A DNA stretch of 64,000 nucleotides from Motacilla alba alba. Its lineage: Eukaryota > Chordata > Aves > Passeriformes > Motacillidae. The notes beneath the pieces are model-generated. The model was given only the letters and a program-made list of their open reading frames with translations, did not search any database and was not told the DNA's origin. The translations under genes and the position numbers were made by a program. Location: assembly GCF_015832195.1 (NCBI RefSeq), contig NC_052016.1, positions 82,683,047 through 82,747,046 on the forward strand. The letters run 5' to 3'. Shown piece by piece: positions 47,851 to 59,703 of the stretch (positions are counted from its first letter, which is position 1; each line of letters starts with the position of its first letter).

Positions 47851-50800
47851 CTTGCACAGCGTAGTTCTGTTAGCAGCATGATGTGAAAAAGTGTATCGTG
47901 TATCAGAGGGGGAATAATAGCCTTACAGTGGCTCCTTTTTTTCAGCTGTCCACATGCCAGTGTAGGTGGCCAGTATTAGAAAGATCTTCTTAGACCTCCT
48001 CACCTCCTTTATATCAGTGGGAAGAAGTAGGGCTTGCAATCAAGACCTGAAAGAACAGCTGCTTTGAAGTCAAGCTCACACATTAGGCCTTTTAGTTGCC
48101 TGATTTTCATAGGATGGGTTGCTCTTGCATGTCCACAGGGCATACAAGGTCACTTTATGGTGCATCATAGCCCCATAGTGCACCCAGAGGGAAAACCACT
48201 CATTAAAAAGATGAACACTGCCTGCTTTTCAGCACCTATTACTATCAAGATGTCTGAAATATGCAACACACATTCTTAATGGGTACCAACAAAGTACTTT
48301 AAAGCACATTGATGTTTTAAATGTATATTTAGACTAATGAACAAGATGTAGCTGAAGATTAACCTTTCGAGTCTATCAAATCAGTGGTATAGCCCTCCCT
48401 GCTCCTGAATCCCACTGTTTTCTCTTTTAATGTTTTATCCATACAGTGATACTTCAGGGTGATAGTGAGGGTACAGATCTCATGAAGCATTCCACATTAT
48501 AGAGAGAAAGAATGGTAGTTTACCAGGGTAAAAAAGAACCTGCATAACAATGACATAAAGGACAGATTATTCAAATTACATTTTGGACCTTGGCAGTGAC
48601 TTTGCAAGCATGGCATTGTAGACCTTCATATTTCACGTGTCTTCCAGATTTTTCAGCTAAAACTTGCTTAGCTGGAGAGTGAAGAAATCTTACTCTTCTA
48701 GACCTGTCAGCCCTATTGATGCTGCCCCAGATCAGGTCTTCCAGCTGAGCTCTCTCTGACAGAAGCAGTAAGAGCACTTAACCACTTACAGCTTACCACC
48801 CCTATTTACCACCACCCAGCCATGTGTAACATTCACCTAAGGGTTTATTTTCTGCAGTTCCTGTAAAAAACCCAAGCAGGGTTACACTCATGCTCTCACT
48901 GCACTTGGTGAGCTTGGTGGCATGAGAACAGTAGGTTTTATTCATGCCTTGAGTAGGACTAGCAGGCTCTGGGAAGGTACAGATAGAAGGGGAGATGATA
49001 TTGATGGCAAGGCATGATGTGAGCAATCTGTCTGGGATTTTTCTGTCTCCGTGGGAGAGACTGAGGGCACAATTTGTCCTGGCATGCAACTCACATGCAC
49101 ACATTTAGTTAGAACAGAGAACAGAACTTCAATTGCTTGACACTAAAAATGGAGAGAGAGCCTGTTCAGTCTGAAGTACTGTTACATGTATGAGTCCAAA
49201 GTAAGAGCTCCATGTTAGAGTCATTTTGTCTAAATGTGGGTGGGGGAAGAATTAGCTCCCCTAATTTCTTTTCCTTGTTGTTGAAGGCTCAATTGTTCTT
49301 GGAAATTTCTGGACCCTGCTTTCTCATCAAGTTCTCACTTTCCTGTACTGCTGTGTGTTGGTAAAACAGGCCATGTTGGGTCTTCCAGGAAACAGGTTCT
49401 AAGTCCTTGGATCACCTGTCATAAATGCATGATCACACACCAGGATAACATGATGTGGAAGACTGCCTAGACCATCAGTGATATTGGAGTTCAGGCTACT
49501 TGGAGATAAGCCTTGAAAATGTGACTTGGTTTACTTAGCTTTCTCCTCTATCTGTTGTCTTAATAGAACTTTTCATCACACACACCTAGCTTTAGGAATA
49601 TTTTTGATATTCTCAAATGAGGAGATCATCTGCCTTAGGCCTGCTTAGTAATAGCTGACAGAGACAGGCATTTTTAACAGACAGACATTTTCTGCTTAAA
49701 TGTTATCATTAAATTTTGTGTTTATCACTGCAGAGGGAAAATAGAAGTGTTTTTAGAATAAGCATTATTAAAACATTTACCCTGGGGACTCTCATGCTAA
49801 GGCTCGCTGTGGTGGATCATCTATGTGTTTGAATTCTCAAAGATACAGAAGTAGGAGTCTTGTGATCTAGCTGGATCCTGCTGAATATTAGTAAAATAAC
49901 TCACAATATATGAATAACTGTTTTAACATCATGGGGCTTTTACATTTGTTGTGATAGTAAAACATGAACATTCTAATTAAGTACTTAAACTCTCATATAA
50001 GTATATATGTGGTGTTCTTATCCATTTTTTTTAAAAGCAAGGAGTGGGAGGGGCTTCAGTAGTATTGCATTTGCTGGATATTTGGGAGTTACATTTACAA
50101 TATTGATGTTTATTTACAGTCTCTCTCATGCTTAATAAATAGTTTTCCTTTATGCAAATTTTTCTCCTAATCACTTTCCTAATAAAATGCAGAAGATATA
50201 TGGGGTTTCTTTTCAATCCCATTTGTGTTATCTTGCGTCTTTGTAAGAACCAAAAAAGCTACAGAGAAAAGGGCCTCAGAGCATGCAAATTTCCTAGCAA
50301 AAAAAACCTATTGCAAACAATGTTAGTGAAATTGAAACAAAAATCGATATGAAATTTGGATCTTTCAAATTCTTCTCTTGCATTTTGAAAAACTGCGGAA
50401 ATCTGAAATTGCCCTGAAGTTTTGTAAAGCACTCATACCAATACATCTTAATTCCACAAAATACACTCTTTAAAAAAACCCAAAAACTTACACATGTTGT
50501 TTACTGGTAAGTTTAATGTAATTTTCAGATAAATGTCCTATTTCAAGCTAGAAGTATTAGGCATTTTGTTCCTGATACAAATGATCATTTACTTTACCAG
50601 AAATTGGTGTTTCTCATTTAGTCTCCTATCTTGTGCAAATCTGTGTGAAGTTATTTACAATCTTCCATACTTCATTAACTGAAATGATTACCTGCAGGCT
50701 TCAACTATTTAGTCAACTTTCTCTTGCAGTACACTAATGAATAGATCTACTTAGCATATTGACATTAACTGTCTCTTTCAGAGGAACAGTCTTTATTAAA

Positions 50801-51076
50801 TACCACAGGATTTTAATGATTTTTTTCATTTCCTTGATAAGTGACAGTCTCACAAGATTATGATTTTTAATACTCTTTTGCAGGCTGGGCCACATTTTGT
50901 TTGCATCTTTTTCTAAAAAGAAGCAGGCACTCTACTGTTGACTCTGTAATCTACAGCACAGTGTATATTCACTGCAGAGGAAAAAGAGTTTTTCCCTAGT
51001 GCTAAATAGATAGACAAAAAGGACTTTCAATGAAATAGGGGCCTTAATCTATGATTGTTGTATGAGTCAAAAATGT
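47851..51076. other. Non-coding, nothing recognised
   Basis: No supported gene or repeat family. The 100-codon minus-strand frame at 48802-49104 has no known motif. Confidence 0.55.
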
Positions 51077-51103
51077 GGTTTTGGTTTGGTTTGGTTTGGT
51101 TTG
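51077..51103. repeat. (TTTGG)n short pentanucleotide repeat
   Basis: Four to five TTTGG units. Similar units occur at 21656-21685. Confidence 0.9.
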
Positions 51104-51414
51104 ATTTTAGTTTTTTTGCAGCTGTAAGCACAAGGACTGCTCTCGTTTGTTCCAATGTCCTGTCTCAGGAGCTATGGACACTTCTCCTTTGTAGCAATGT
51201 TGCCCTTATACTCCCTCCATGATTTGTGGCTTCATGGCATAACCAAATCTGTAGTGAATAATCTTTTTACAGAGCTATCCAAGTATCTGATCTGCACTTA
51301 GTGATTTGCTGCACTTAAGGTTCTCCCTAGGGATTTCTGTTTCTAAGGATCAGTTCCAGAAAGATGTCTTTATGAGAGCATACAACTCCTCTCCCACTGT
51401 TGAAGACTGACAGG
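51104..51414. other. Non-coding, nothing recognised
   Basis: Unique sequence between a pentanucleotide repeat and an A run. Confidence 0.5.
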
Positions 51415-51432
51415 AAAAAAAAAAAAAAAAAA
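51415..51432. repeat. A homopolymer, 18 bases
   Basis: A18 followed by CAACAACC. No sequence upstream looks like a retrocopied gene. Confidence 0.9.
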
Positions 51433-54179
51433 CAACAACCCACTGTGCTTGTTAACCATCTCTTTTAGATAAGTGTTTCTTCATTTGAATGTCACTTACT
51501 GTATTTTCCCAGGTGTATTTGAAAAACTCTAAAACTTACATTGCCATTAGTTTCATCTTATTGTTTGTCTCATTAAATACAGTAATCAGTGACATTTTCT
51601 GTGATCTTCGTTGCTCTTGATAAATCCATATGTCTGCACAGTTTTACTTTCTCCTTTTTACTGCAGGGGTCATTAGGAATTTCAGTCTGCGCAGTGTTTC
51701 TTAGGTGAAGGAAATAGGAAGAGAGGTCAGTTGTTTCAGTGCTCAGCAGCAAACTCCTTATTAAGGGAGGAACAGAGTAAGGTAAAAAAGCATGTCCAGT
51801 AGTTGCTGTCATCATACTTCCACCTTTCACTTTTAAGTTATCAGTTCATTTCAGATATAATTTCCTCTCATTGGAACAGTACCTTCTCTTCCAATGGGAG
51901 CACCTCTGGATGTATATGCAGTTTGTTATCATTGGCTTCCTAATGGTCACACAAAACCAGGCATCATCAGAAATCTTAGATAGAAATTGCAAGCTTGGTA
52001 CCCAAATTATATGAAACTCATGTGTGATTTATTTTACTCAGAGCTCCATTTTTTGGTTTTCATTTTCTATTTAATGTGTACTAACTCGGATGAATGAGGT
52101 GGGGGAACTGTATGAAAAATAACTGGGCAGTTTAATATCTTGACCAGTTCATTTCTTTCTTTGCCTTTTCTTCTATTTCTTTCTCACCTCTTTCTTTACC
52201 TCTTTACCTACTTCATACTATATGGATTATCTGATCTTTGTCATGACATTTGCATGTGTTGAATCAATGGAAGGAGTGCAGGTTGCACTAATATTTCTAA
52301 GGTCCACCAGAAGAGGAACCTTAAAACCCACCTGGGATCCCACTGGGATGGATCATATATAGGGAAGAGTCACTAGGTTGAACCTTTCCTGCTAACTCTG
52401 GTTCAATCTCATTTTGGGCCTGAATTAGTCAGTAATAGGGCTCTTGTGCCTACGCCTTGCACTTGCTCACTTTGTAAGAGAACTTTTGGCAGAGCTCCTG
52501 CTGACAGGGCCCTTTGTTCTGCTGTCACTGAGATTGAAACCTGCCTATGAACGTGACAAATGTCTCCCAGCTGTCATTCCCCTAGCTTCAGTAGAGTTAC
52601 ACAAGGAATGATTTTGGATATTTTCAGCAGTACTTTGTGATTTTAGTACCTGTATGAATACAGTTTGGAGTATGTATTTAATCTGCACAATCAATTTGAT
52701 AGGTGTCCCAGAAAGTTAAGTCACCTTTTGTCAGAATTATTACTCTGTATATTCCACAGTTAAGAGACTATTAAATCATTTTCTCTAAAAGCTTAACATT
52801 CTCTGAGTTTGATACTTTGCTTCTTTCAAGGAAATATAATGTCTAGTCCAGTATATTATATTTTTTCCTTTTTTTTAATAAATTCTTGAAGAACTAAATA
52901 ATGCTGTAGGTGGTTTAGGACCTAAGGCAAACACAGTTGATTAGTCCAAAGACCAGAAATGTGAAAGTTCTTTTTTCCTTGGAGTGCTGTATTTCACGGT
53001 ATTTGTCAGACTGTTGTCTGATATCCACCAGTCTTGAGACTAAACCAAATTTCCTTATCAAGTCCTCTGTATGCGACAAGAGCCAGGAGAGAGCTAACAA
53101 TTAAGCAATTAAATGGGTGTTGAGAGTTCCTGTGACTGAGCTTTCCCCTTGCCCTCTCGTAGTTTGCAATATGAATGTGCTCAATTATTCAATCACAAAA
53201 GCTTTTAAGCTGTGTCTGGATACAGTGGGCACTTTTAGGTCTATGAAGCCAAGTCTCAGGTTCAGAAAGCCTTTCAGTGTCCCCTTCTATCACTGAATAG
53301 TACTGCCTCAGCTCTGAAAAATGATTTCTGATACTTTTTGGTCCTCCTAAGGGTTGCAGCCAGGTTTGTGACACTCTGGAAATTCAGCCTGATTTATTAA
53401 CGTAAAGATGACAGGCAGTAAAACAAGGCTCAGTAAAGGCTTATGCCGTGGTACTTTGCCCTTAAAACATTAAAACATTTTATAGTATCCTGTATCATTC
53501 TGTTGCTGGCCCTTCAGTGAGTGTGATGATTGCAGTTTGGGTGTAGCAAATACCAATGAGTCCTTGCTTTCCTTGAAGATGTTGGGCAGCCAGGAGTGCT
53601 TGGACTTGCCTTTACAGACGATATCTTTCTTTATTACCAGCAGCTTTCAATTTGGAAATGCGCCAATCAGTCCTATTCATAATATTCCCCACACAGCCAT
53701 CTATATAGCAGATGCTTTTTTGTTGTGGTCTTTGTTTGTTTTTTAATCTGTTCCTTTTTCTCAGGAAGTTTAGTAGGGAAAGAGCAGTAGTAGCTTTTAG
53801 GCTATTTTGTAGCCTTTTCATAAACGACCAGTGTGATTTCCAGGGTAGAGAAGGTGCTTAATGTGCTTTCAAGGTTATATAGGCCTGTAGAGTCACCGTG
53901 TGCCAACACTCCTGAACTCAGACTCACAAGATACAACACATATGAGGGCGACCTGTGCTGTAACACTTGCTTCTTTTCCTATCAGTGTTACAGCCTCTAA
54001 ATCACTCTGAGCTGGCTGAAAAGTGGATGTGCTTCATCCAGGTACAGGCTGTGACAAGACAAAAAATTTATTGCTTTCAGTGATTTTTTGTTGGAAAACT
54101 GCAAAGGAGCCTAGAAACATGATAAAGCACTTAATGCATCATATGCTTAAGAAGGCAAAGCTGCTGGAGCAGAAGTAAA
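51433..54179. other. Non-coding, with a pyrimidine-rich patch
   Basis: A CTTT-rich pyrimidine patch lies at about 52148-52215. No gene is recognised; frames of about 60-85 codons have no known motif. The minus-strand frame at 53189-53374 has a protein-like composition but no family match I can name. Confidence 0.55.
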
Positions 54180-54620
54180 AGTTTTGTGACCATTAGCAGC
54201 AGCAATTCTGACTATTCATTAGGATTCTCCAGCTCACTGGTACACTGCATGGGAACAGTTTATTTTGTATTCTGGGTTTAATTACCGCAGTAGACCTTAG
54301 ACCTCTCAGCAAATGAAAGCTTCCTGCCATTCTGACAGCTGATTTGATAGCAATGATTGTTAACCTTGAAGGCACCTTAAATGACATTTGAATAGTATTT
54401 ATGGATTTATGCCGCTCATCGCGCTGTTTTGCTCGCTATCCATTAAACCAAACGAGACACCTCCAGAAGCCTGTATTGATTCTTGACCACAGATCCTGGC
54501 TCTGCAGGATGCCAGTCTATTCTTCAGAAAGGTCGTGCTCTCTCAGAAGTCTTTTTTTTGCAGAAAACACACATTGCACTGCAGCCAAGAGCTACGCAGA
54601 TGACCACATAACCAAGTTTT
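54180..54620. promoter_or_regulatory. Candidate conserved non-coding element
   Basis: A homeodomain TAATTA core lies at 54279-54284, followed directly by a CpG. 'tgacagctgatttgatagca' gives a TALE-like TGACAG and 'aatgattgttaacc' follows. Two TTTATG words occur at 54398-54412. Then comes a dense CpG cluster at about 54412-54450 ('gccgctcatcgcgctg', 'gctcgctatcc', 'aaacgagac'). In a CpG-poor AT-rich window this mix of homeodomain-type sites and retained CpGs is what developmental enhancers tend to look like. The 73-codon frame at 54401-54622 is probably incidental. No alignment was available to test conservation. Confidence 0.35.
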
Positions 54621-55491
54621 AATGAAGGTTACTGTCCTTCTGCTCTTACTACATCAATAGTGCAACACCTTTTAAAAAATGTATGCAAACAGGATTTTTT
54701 CAAATTCAGCTTTATTAGTCTAACCAGTAGCAGACATATTAAACCTGTTGTCATTTTGTACATGCTTCAGTGAGTTCTACATGAATTTTAGGAATAGAAA
54801 TGTCTCACTTGAATTGAAGCTTTTTTTCTGTTGCCCTTTAGCTCTGCCAGGCAACACTTCTTCCTGTGTCTGTAATCTTTTCCTGTTTATGTTCTATTTC
54901 TTTGCCCTTGAAAGAAAATACTGGGAGAAGCCACTATTCTGATCACTTTTGACTCACCTTACAAAGGAGGAATGTATCTTTTTAAATTCTTCTGTGCTTT
55001 GGAGAGGTTTGAAGGCTTTTCTGCATTAAATGTGCCCTATAGACATTTCCATCTAGACTTTCTTTACATTTAGGAGCTCCATGTTCAAATAAGTGTTTTG
55101 TGGAACATATTTTACCATACAGCAGCATATAAAAGCAAACAAGGCAGAAGAAAACAGACAGTCATAATGATAAATACCTTCCTGGATATTTTTTTTTATT
55201 TCTCTGTATTCAAACTACAGGCATTTCAGCTTTGTAGCCTCAGCTTCCTGTAAGAGGCATCTCATCACCCATTCAGACAGCTCCTAATATATCCCATCCA
55301 GTATAAATTTAACTTCTCATTTTCACAAAAAGACATGACTTTGAATTCCCCTGTAAACTATCCAGACACTTCTGATGGACATTTCAAAACATAGGTACAT
55401 TTTTGGCTTTCTAGGCTATACATAGCAGTCATGAAAATGAACCTTTCACTTGTACGGTGCAGATTCTGCTGTAGTTGTCAAGATAGATGTC
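54621..55491. other. Non-coding, nothing recognised
   Basis: Unique AT-rich sequence; a T9 run is present near 55190-55198. Confidence 0.55.
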
Positions 55492-55994
55492 AAATTATGT
55501 GTCCAGTTCTGGGTCCCTCAAATCAGGAAGGATATTGAGGTGCTGGAGTGGGTCCAGAGATGGGAAACAAAGCTGGTGAAGGGTCTGAAGGGTAAGTCCT
55601 ATGAGGAGTGACTAAGGGAGCTGGGTTGTTTAGCCTGGAGAAGAGGAGGCTCAGGAGAGACCTTATCCCATTCTGCAACTACCTGGTTGTAGCCAGGTGA
55701 GGGTCAGCATCTTCTCCGTGGCAATCAGTGACAGGACAAGAGGACATAGACTCAAGCTGTGCGAGGGGAGGGTTATGTTGGACATTAGGAAAAATTTCTT
55801 CACAGAAAGGGTGATTGGGCATTGGAATGGGCTGCCCAGGGAAGTGGTGGAGTCATTGTCCTTGAAGGTATTCAAGAAATGACTGGACATGGCACTTAAT
55901 ACCACAGTCTAGTTGACAAGGTGGGGTTCAGTGTTATAGGACTCGATGATCTCAAAGTTCTTTCCAACCTAATTGAATCTGTGAATCTGTGATA
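55492..55994 (+). mobile_element. CR1 LINE, ~500-base 3' fragment with end of ORF2
   Basis: The longest young CR1 copy here. It begins 'gtgtccagttctgggtccct' and runs through 'gtgctggagtgggtccagag' and 'tagcctggagaagaggaggc'. It then passes an open piece at 55697-55882 reading [35 protein letters not shown] and LKVFKK, which is the C-terminal part of CR1 ORF2. It ends with 'ggactcgatgatctcaaagt', 'tctttccaacct' and 'gaatctgtgaatctgtgata'. The RT and endonuclease domains are missing through 5' truncation, and frame breaks separate the earlier part from the open piece. It has no activity of its own. Confidence 0.95.
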
Positions 55995-57950
55995 ATGCCA
56001 TTTCCTAAATTATTTTATAATCCCATTCCACTGCACTAACACAATCTTTCAATATTCTGTCAAAAGCAAATTTAGTTTTCAAAAGAACATACTAGTCCTT
56101 AAATTACTTGTCCCAATTGACTATTCAAGTTGGTGATGCCAGTTTAACTATTTGCAGTTAGTTGAATATTATCTAGGGGACTGGAATTAGATGTTATTAC
56201 AGGAACATGGTAGACTGATAAGCTCCAAAGATTGATGAGAAATGGACTAATTTTTGGTTACAACTCCAAGGAGAAAAAAAAGCCACTGATTCTTAAAGCA
56301 GCAGCCCCTGCTGCTTAAAATGGTATCACAGAATGAGTAGCAGTACTCAAGATGTTGAAATTTGATATTCAGAATGACTGACTACCAGCTCTTTACTTCT
56401 GCCAGTGCTTTTTACCATGCATTATCAGTATTTTTAATTATTTTATCAATTATAATACTAAGCTAATTTGAAACACATTATTTTCTTAGAGATGTATTAG
56501 CAGGTTTTCAACTACGATGCAGCAGTGGGCTGCAAGTTGGTCTGCTAATATTTTCTTTAATCTGTTTAAAATTCTTGCTAAAGCAGTATTTTGGAAAAGA
56601 TCATCTATGGATGGCAAGGCATGTTTAATGTAGCATTTTAGAGCCACCATGGGCATGTTGCAGTTCCCTGCTAGCAATCAGGGACCTCTGTGACCTTCTA
56701 GAAGTGTTTATCAAGCTTAGTCCTGAAGTTTTGGTGTAAAGCAGCTATCAAGAATGAAGGCAATGAACAGAAGTGTGTGAGTGTTGATGCATAAAAAGAA
56801 AAATCTGTCTACTAGGCAAAAAGGAAACAGAAAAGCATTTTCTGGAACATGTTCAGGTTAGTTTTCTTATTTTGATGTTGTAGTCAAACAAAAGAACTTT
56901 TAAAAAAAGATGCTTTTATTCTGATAACACAAGTTCATGCAGTTTGATGGAACACAAATCAAGAAACTAGAAAGTTTCGAAAGTTATTTTTTCTTTAAAA
57001 AGTTATTCCAAAGAAAACTATTTTTGAACTGCAGACTTTATATTTTGCATCTGCTATCTATATAAATATGTGTTCATTTGCTTTGAACCTAATGACATAA
57101 TTTCCCTATTTATAATAATCGAATGTGATAAGTGTAGTGAATCATGAGTTTTATTTCCCCAAGCTCTGAAGTCCTTTGTATGTAAACTGAAGCAGTTGCT
57201 GATATAAACAGAATAATCAAAGCTACTAATCTGAACATCAGGCCTGAATTAAGGCCATTAAGTAAAACAATAACATTAGAGAGCTGAACTATAATTTACT
57301 TTAAATTAAATTAAATTGAAAACGTTAGCATTATTATGATGTGAGAAATTAAATACTTCTACCTTCTAGATATGCACAAATGCACAAATTCCTAACTGTT
57401 TTTTATTGTTATTGTTCTAGGAAAAAGTGCAGTGCAACACAGGTTTCAAAAAGCAGACATTAGAAGTGATTCCTGCCTATTAAATAACACTATTATAGAA
57501 AGATGTAAAAAATGGGGAATAGTTATGGATTGCAAATTGCTTAAATCAAATATTCTTAGAGAAAAATATCACTGTTTTCCTTTTCTACTTAGTGCTACTA
57601 ATTATAGTGTAAAGTTAACCAGATATACTTTAAAAATTCCCAATTTTTACTCTTTTTAATGAAATGAATTTATTAGAAAATGCTGAATTTACCTATGAAC
57701 GATAATTGCAAAAAAAATAAAAATAAGTTGGTCATTCTTTTGTATTTTGGTAAATGAAAATCTTCTTTCACTTTAAACTATAAAAATATAAATGAAGTTA
57801 TTAAATAATTATGAAATATAGGAAGATACTTCTCTTGTCTCGAGCATTTATTATTCTAACCAAGAATCCCAAGCATTTTTCAACCACACTTTTCAGATTT
57901 TTTTTTTTTTAAAATTAAAATATTAAGATTTCTCAGATATTTGTTTGGGT
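55995..57950. other. AT-rich non-coding sequence
   Basis: A TTAAATTAAATTAAAT patch lies near 57300-57316 and T13 at about 57899-57911. No gene recognised. Confidence 0.6.
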
Positions 57951-58010
57951 TCTTTCATATATACTTACTTTCATATACTTTCTTTCAGATATATATTTCT
58001 TTCATATACT
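57951..58010. repeat. TTTCATATACT-type degenerate tandem repeat
   Basis: Four imperfect copies of TTTCATATA(C)TT or TTTCAGATATA in 60 bases. Low-complexity, T/A-rich. Confidence 0.75.
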
Positions 58011-58737
58011 GTGGGGTATGGGGAACCATCTAATTTTAACATTAGTGACTGGCTGTTTGGAAAGAAAAAAAGAAGAAAGACATTTTTATATGTAGAATTC
58101 ATAAACAGCTGTTTTGCTTCTAATCTTTCCTAGGTTGTCCCTAGGGATAATGCCAGTGCAGACAACCTTTTCCACCATCACTTCTGTGCTTAGAAAAAAC
58201 AGTGAAACTCTTTTGTCGAGAGGATTGGTCCTTCTGCTCAGAATTAGGCCATGCTGCAGACAAAATGTTTATGTGAGTTGGGGACAAAAATCTGTGGAGA
58301 TCATGTTGAGGCAAAGGGACTGTTCAGCTGCAATCACAGCCTGCTTCTGCTTTTCCCGGTGACATAGCTGTTTGAGGCATCCAGTGGTTTATGGAATTCC
58401 TCTGGTGTCTCCTTGACTCTTCATAATCCTTTCCAAAAACATGTGCAGACTCGCTTGCACACTGGGGAGATGTCTGAGAATTACAGAAATATCCTTATTC
58501 CAAAAAAGCCACCTCTGTCCGTGGCGCCTGTGATAACTCATAGAGGCTTGCACATGGCTTGGTTAAATGACAAGTTAGAGTAACAACAGAGGCACAAATT
58601 TTTCTTCTGTTGCTACCCCTACTGCAGTTTACATTGTGAATCTGCTTCCAGTCTTACAAATAAAGCTAGCGTCACCAGATTAAAAGGTACAGATAATACT
58701 TCACTGGAAACACTGCACAAATATTCCTGGAAGTGCT
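58011..58737. other. Non-coding, nothing recognised
   Basis: An 82-codon plus frame at 58114-58362 has no known motif. No repeat family recognised. Confidence 0.5.
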
Positions 58738-58812
58738 GGCTTAGCAGTTGGACTTCATGATCTTGGAGGCCTTTTTGAACCTAAAATGATTATATATTTC
58801 TGTGATTCTGTA
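58738..58812 (+). mobile_element. CR1 LINE 3' end, short
   Basis: 'gcagttggacttcatgatct' then 'tggaggcctttttgaaccta' then 'atttctgtgattctgtaac' follow the CR1 terminal order (gttggactTgatgatct, ggtcccttccaacct, attctgtgattctgtg). Confidence 0.8.
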
Positions 58813-59594
58813 ACATAAATGTGGTGATTATATCCTGCCATCAAATAGAGGCAAGCTTGCAGAGTTGGGACAATAGCTCACTATTAATGAATGCTTTACT
58901 TAGTTGAATCTCAGTAAGCATGTTTACTTCTTTGTAAAAGGAAGGAAATTATAATCAGTGAAGGAAGAATCGACTTGCAATACTGAAATACTGAAACTAC
59001 CATTAACTGTATGTAATTAGTAATAAATGTAATAGTTAAAAATATATACATAAGGAAGAAAAAAGGAAGGAGTAAAATAGAATCAGTGATGAGAATAATC
59101 AATAAGAAGTATCCTCTTCTAATAATGAAGTATGTGTGTACTGGTTATTATGTATATTATGAGTTTCTCAGAAGAAACTGAATTTGTCTGGCCAAATAGA
59201 AATTATTCTTCTGATAAAAAATGAAAACAAAACAAAAACCACCACACCTTATGTCCTTATCTCAAAGAATATTTCATCTATTTATTCTTTGCACTGGTTA
59301 TTAGTCTCTCAGATGAGAGAAGCACACAGGGTCATGATGCTCCATGCATGCTGTTTCTATACACACCTTGCACATCAAGCAGCCCAGAGGCACTGGAGTT
59401 TGTGTGCAGCACTTTGTAGTTCTGTAGATTCAACTTGGACTTTTAGGAAAGTTGCTGCTGACATTTAGGAGACAGAGTCTTTCTGGGATCAGCAGCTGGA
59501 GGCCGGTAGCGTTTGCTTCCCTGGGACATGCATCGGGCACACGTGTGCAAGGAAATGAACTGAACACTTGCTTAATACTGATGAAAAAGAAGGA
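58813..59594. other. Non-coding between two CR1 ends
   Basis: AT-rich to about 59300, then richer in G+C toward the next CR1 end. The 94-codon frame at 59184-59468 has no known motif. Confidence 0.5.
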
Positions 59595-59703
59595 CCCTTG
59601 AGGTCCAGGAGTGCTCAGCTCATGGCTGGCACTGCTTTGGGCAGGTGGTTGGACAGATCTTTGATGTTCCCGTCCAAACTGAATTATCATGGGATTCTAT
59701 GAA
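59595..59703 (+). mobile_element. CR1 LINE 3' end
   Basis: Reads 'gtgctcagctcatggctggc', 'actgctttgggcaggtggtt', 'ggacagatctttgatgttcc', 'cgtccaaactgaattatc' and 'atgggattctatga'. These are the terminal CR1 blocks in order, with moderate divergence. Upstream sequence from about 59470 may also belong to the element but is not clear. Confidence 0.75.
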
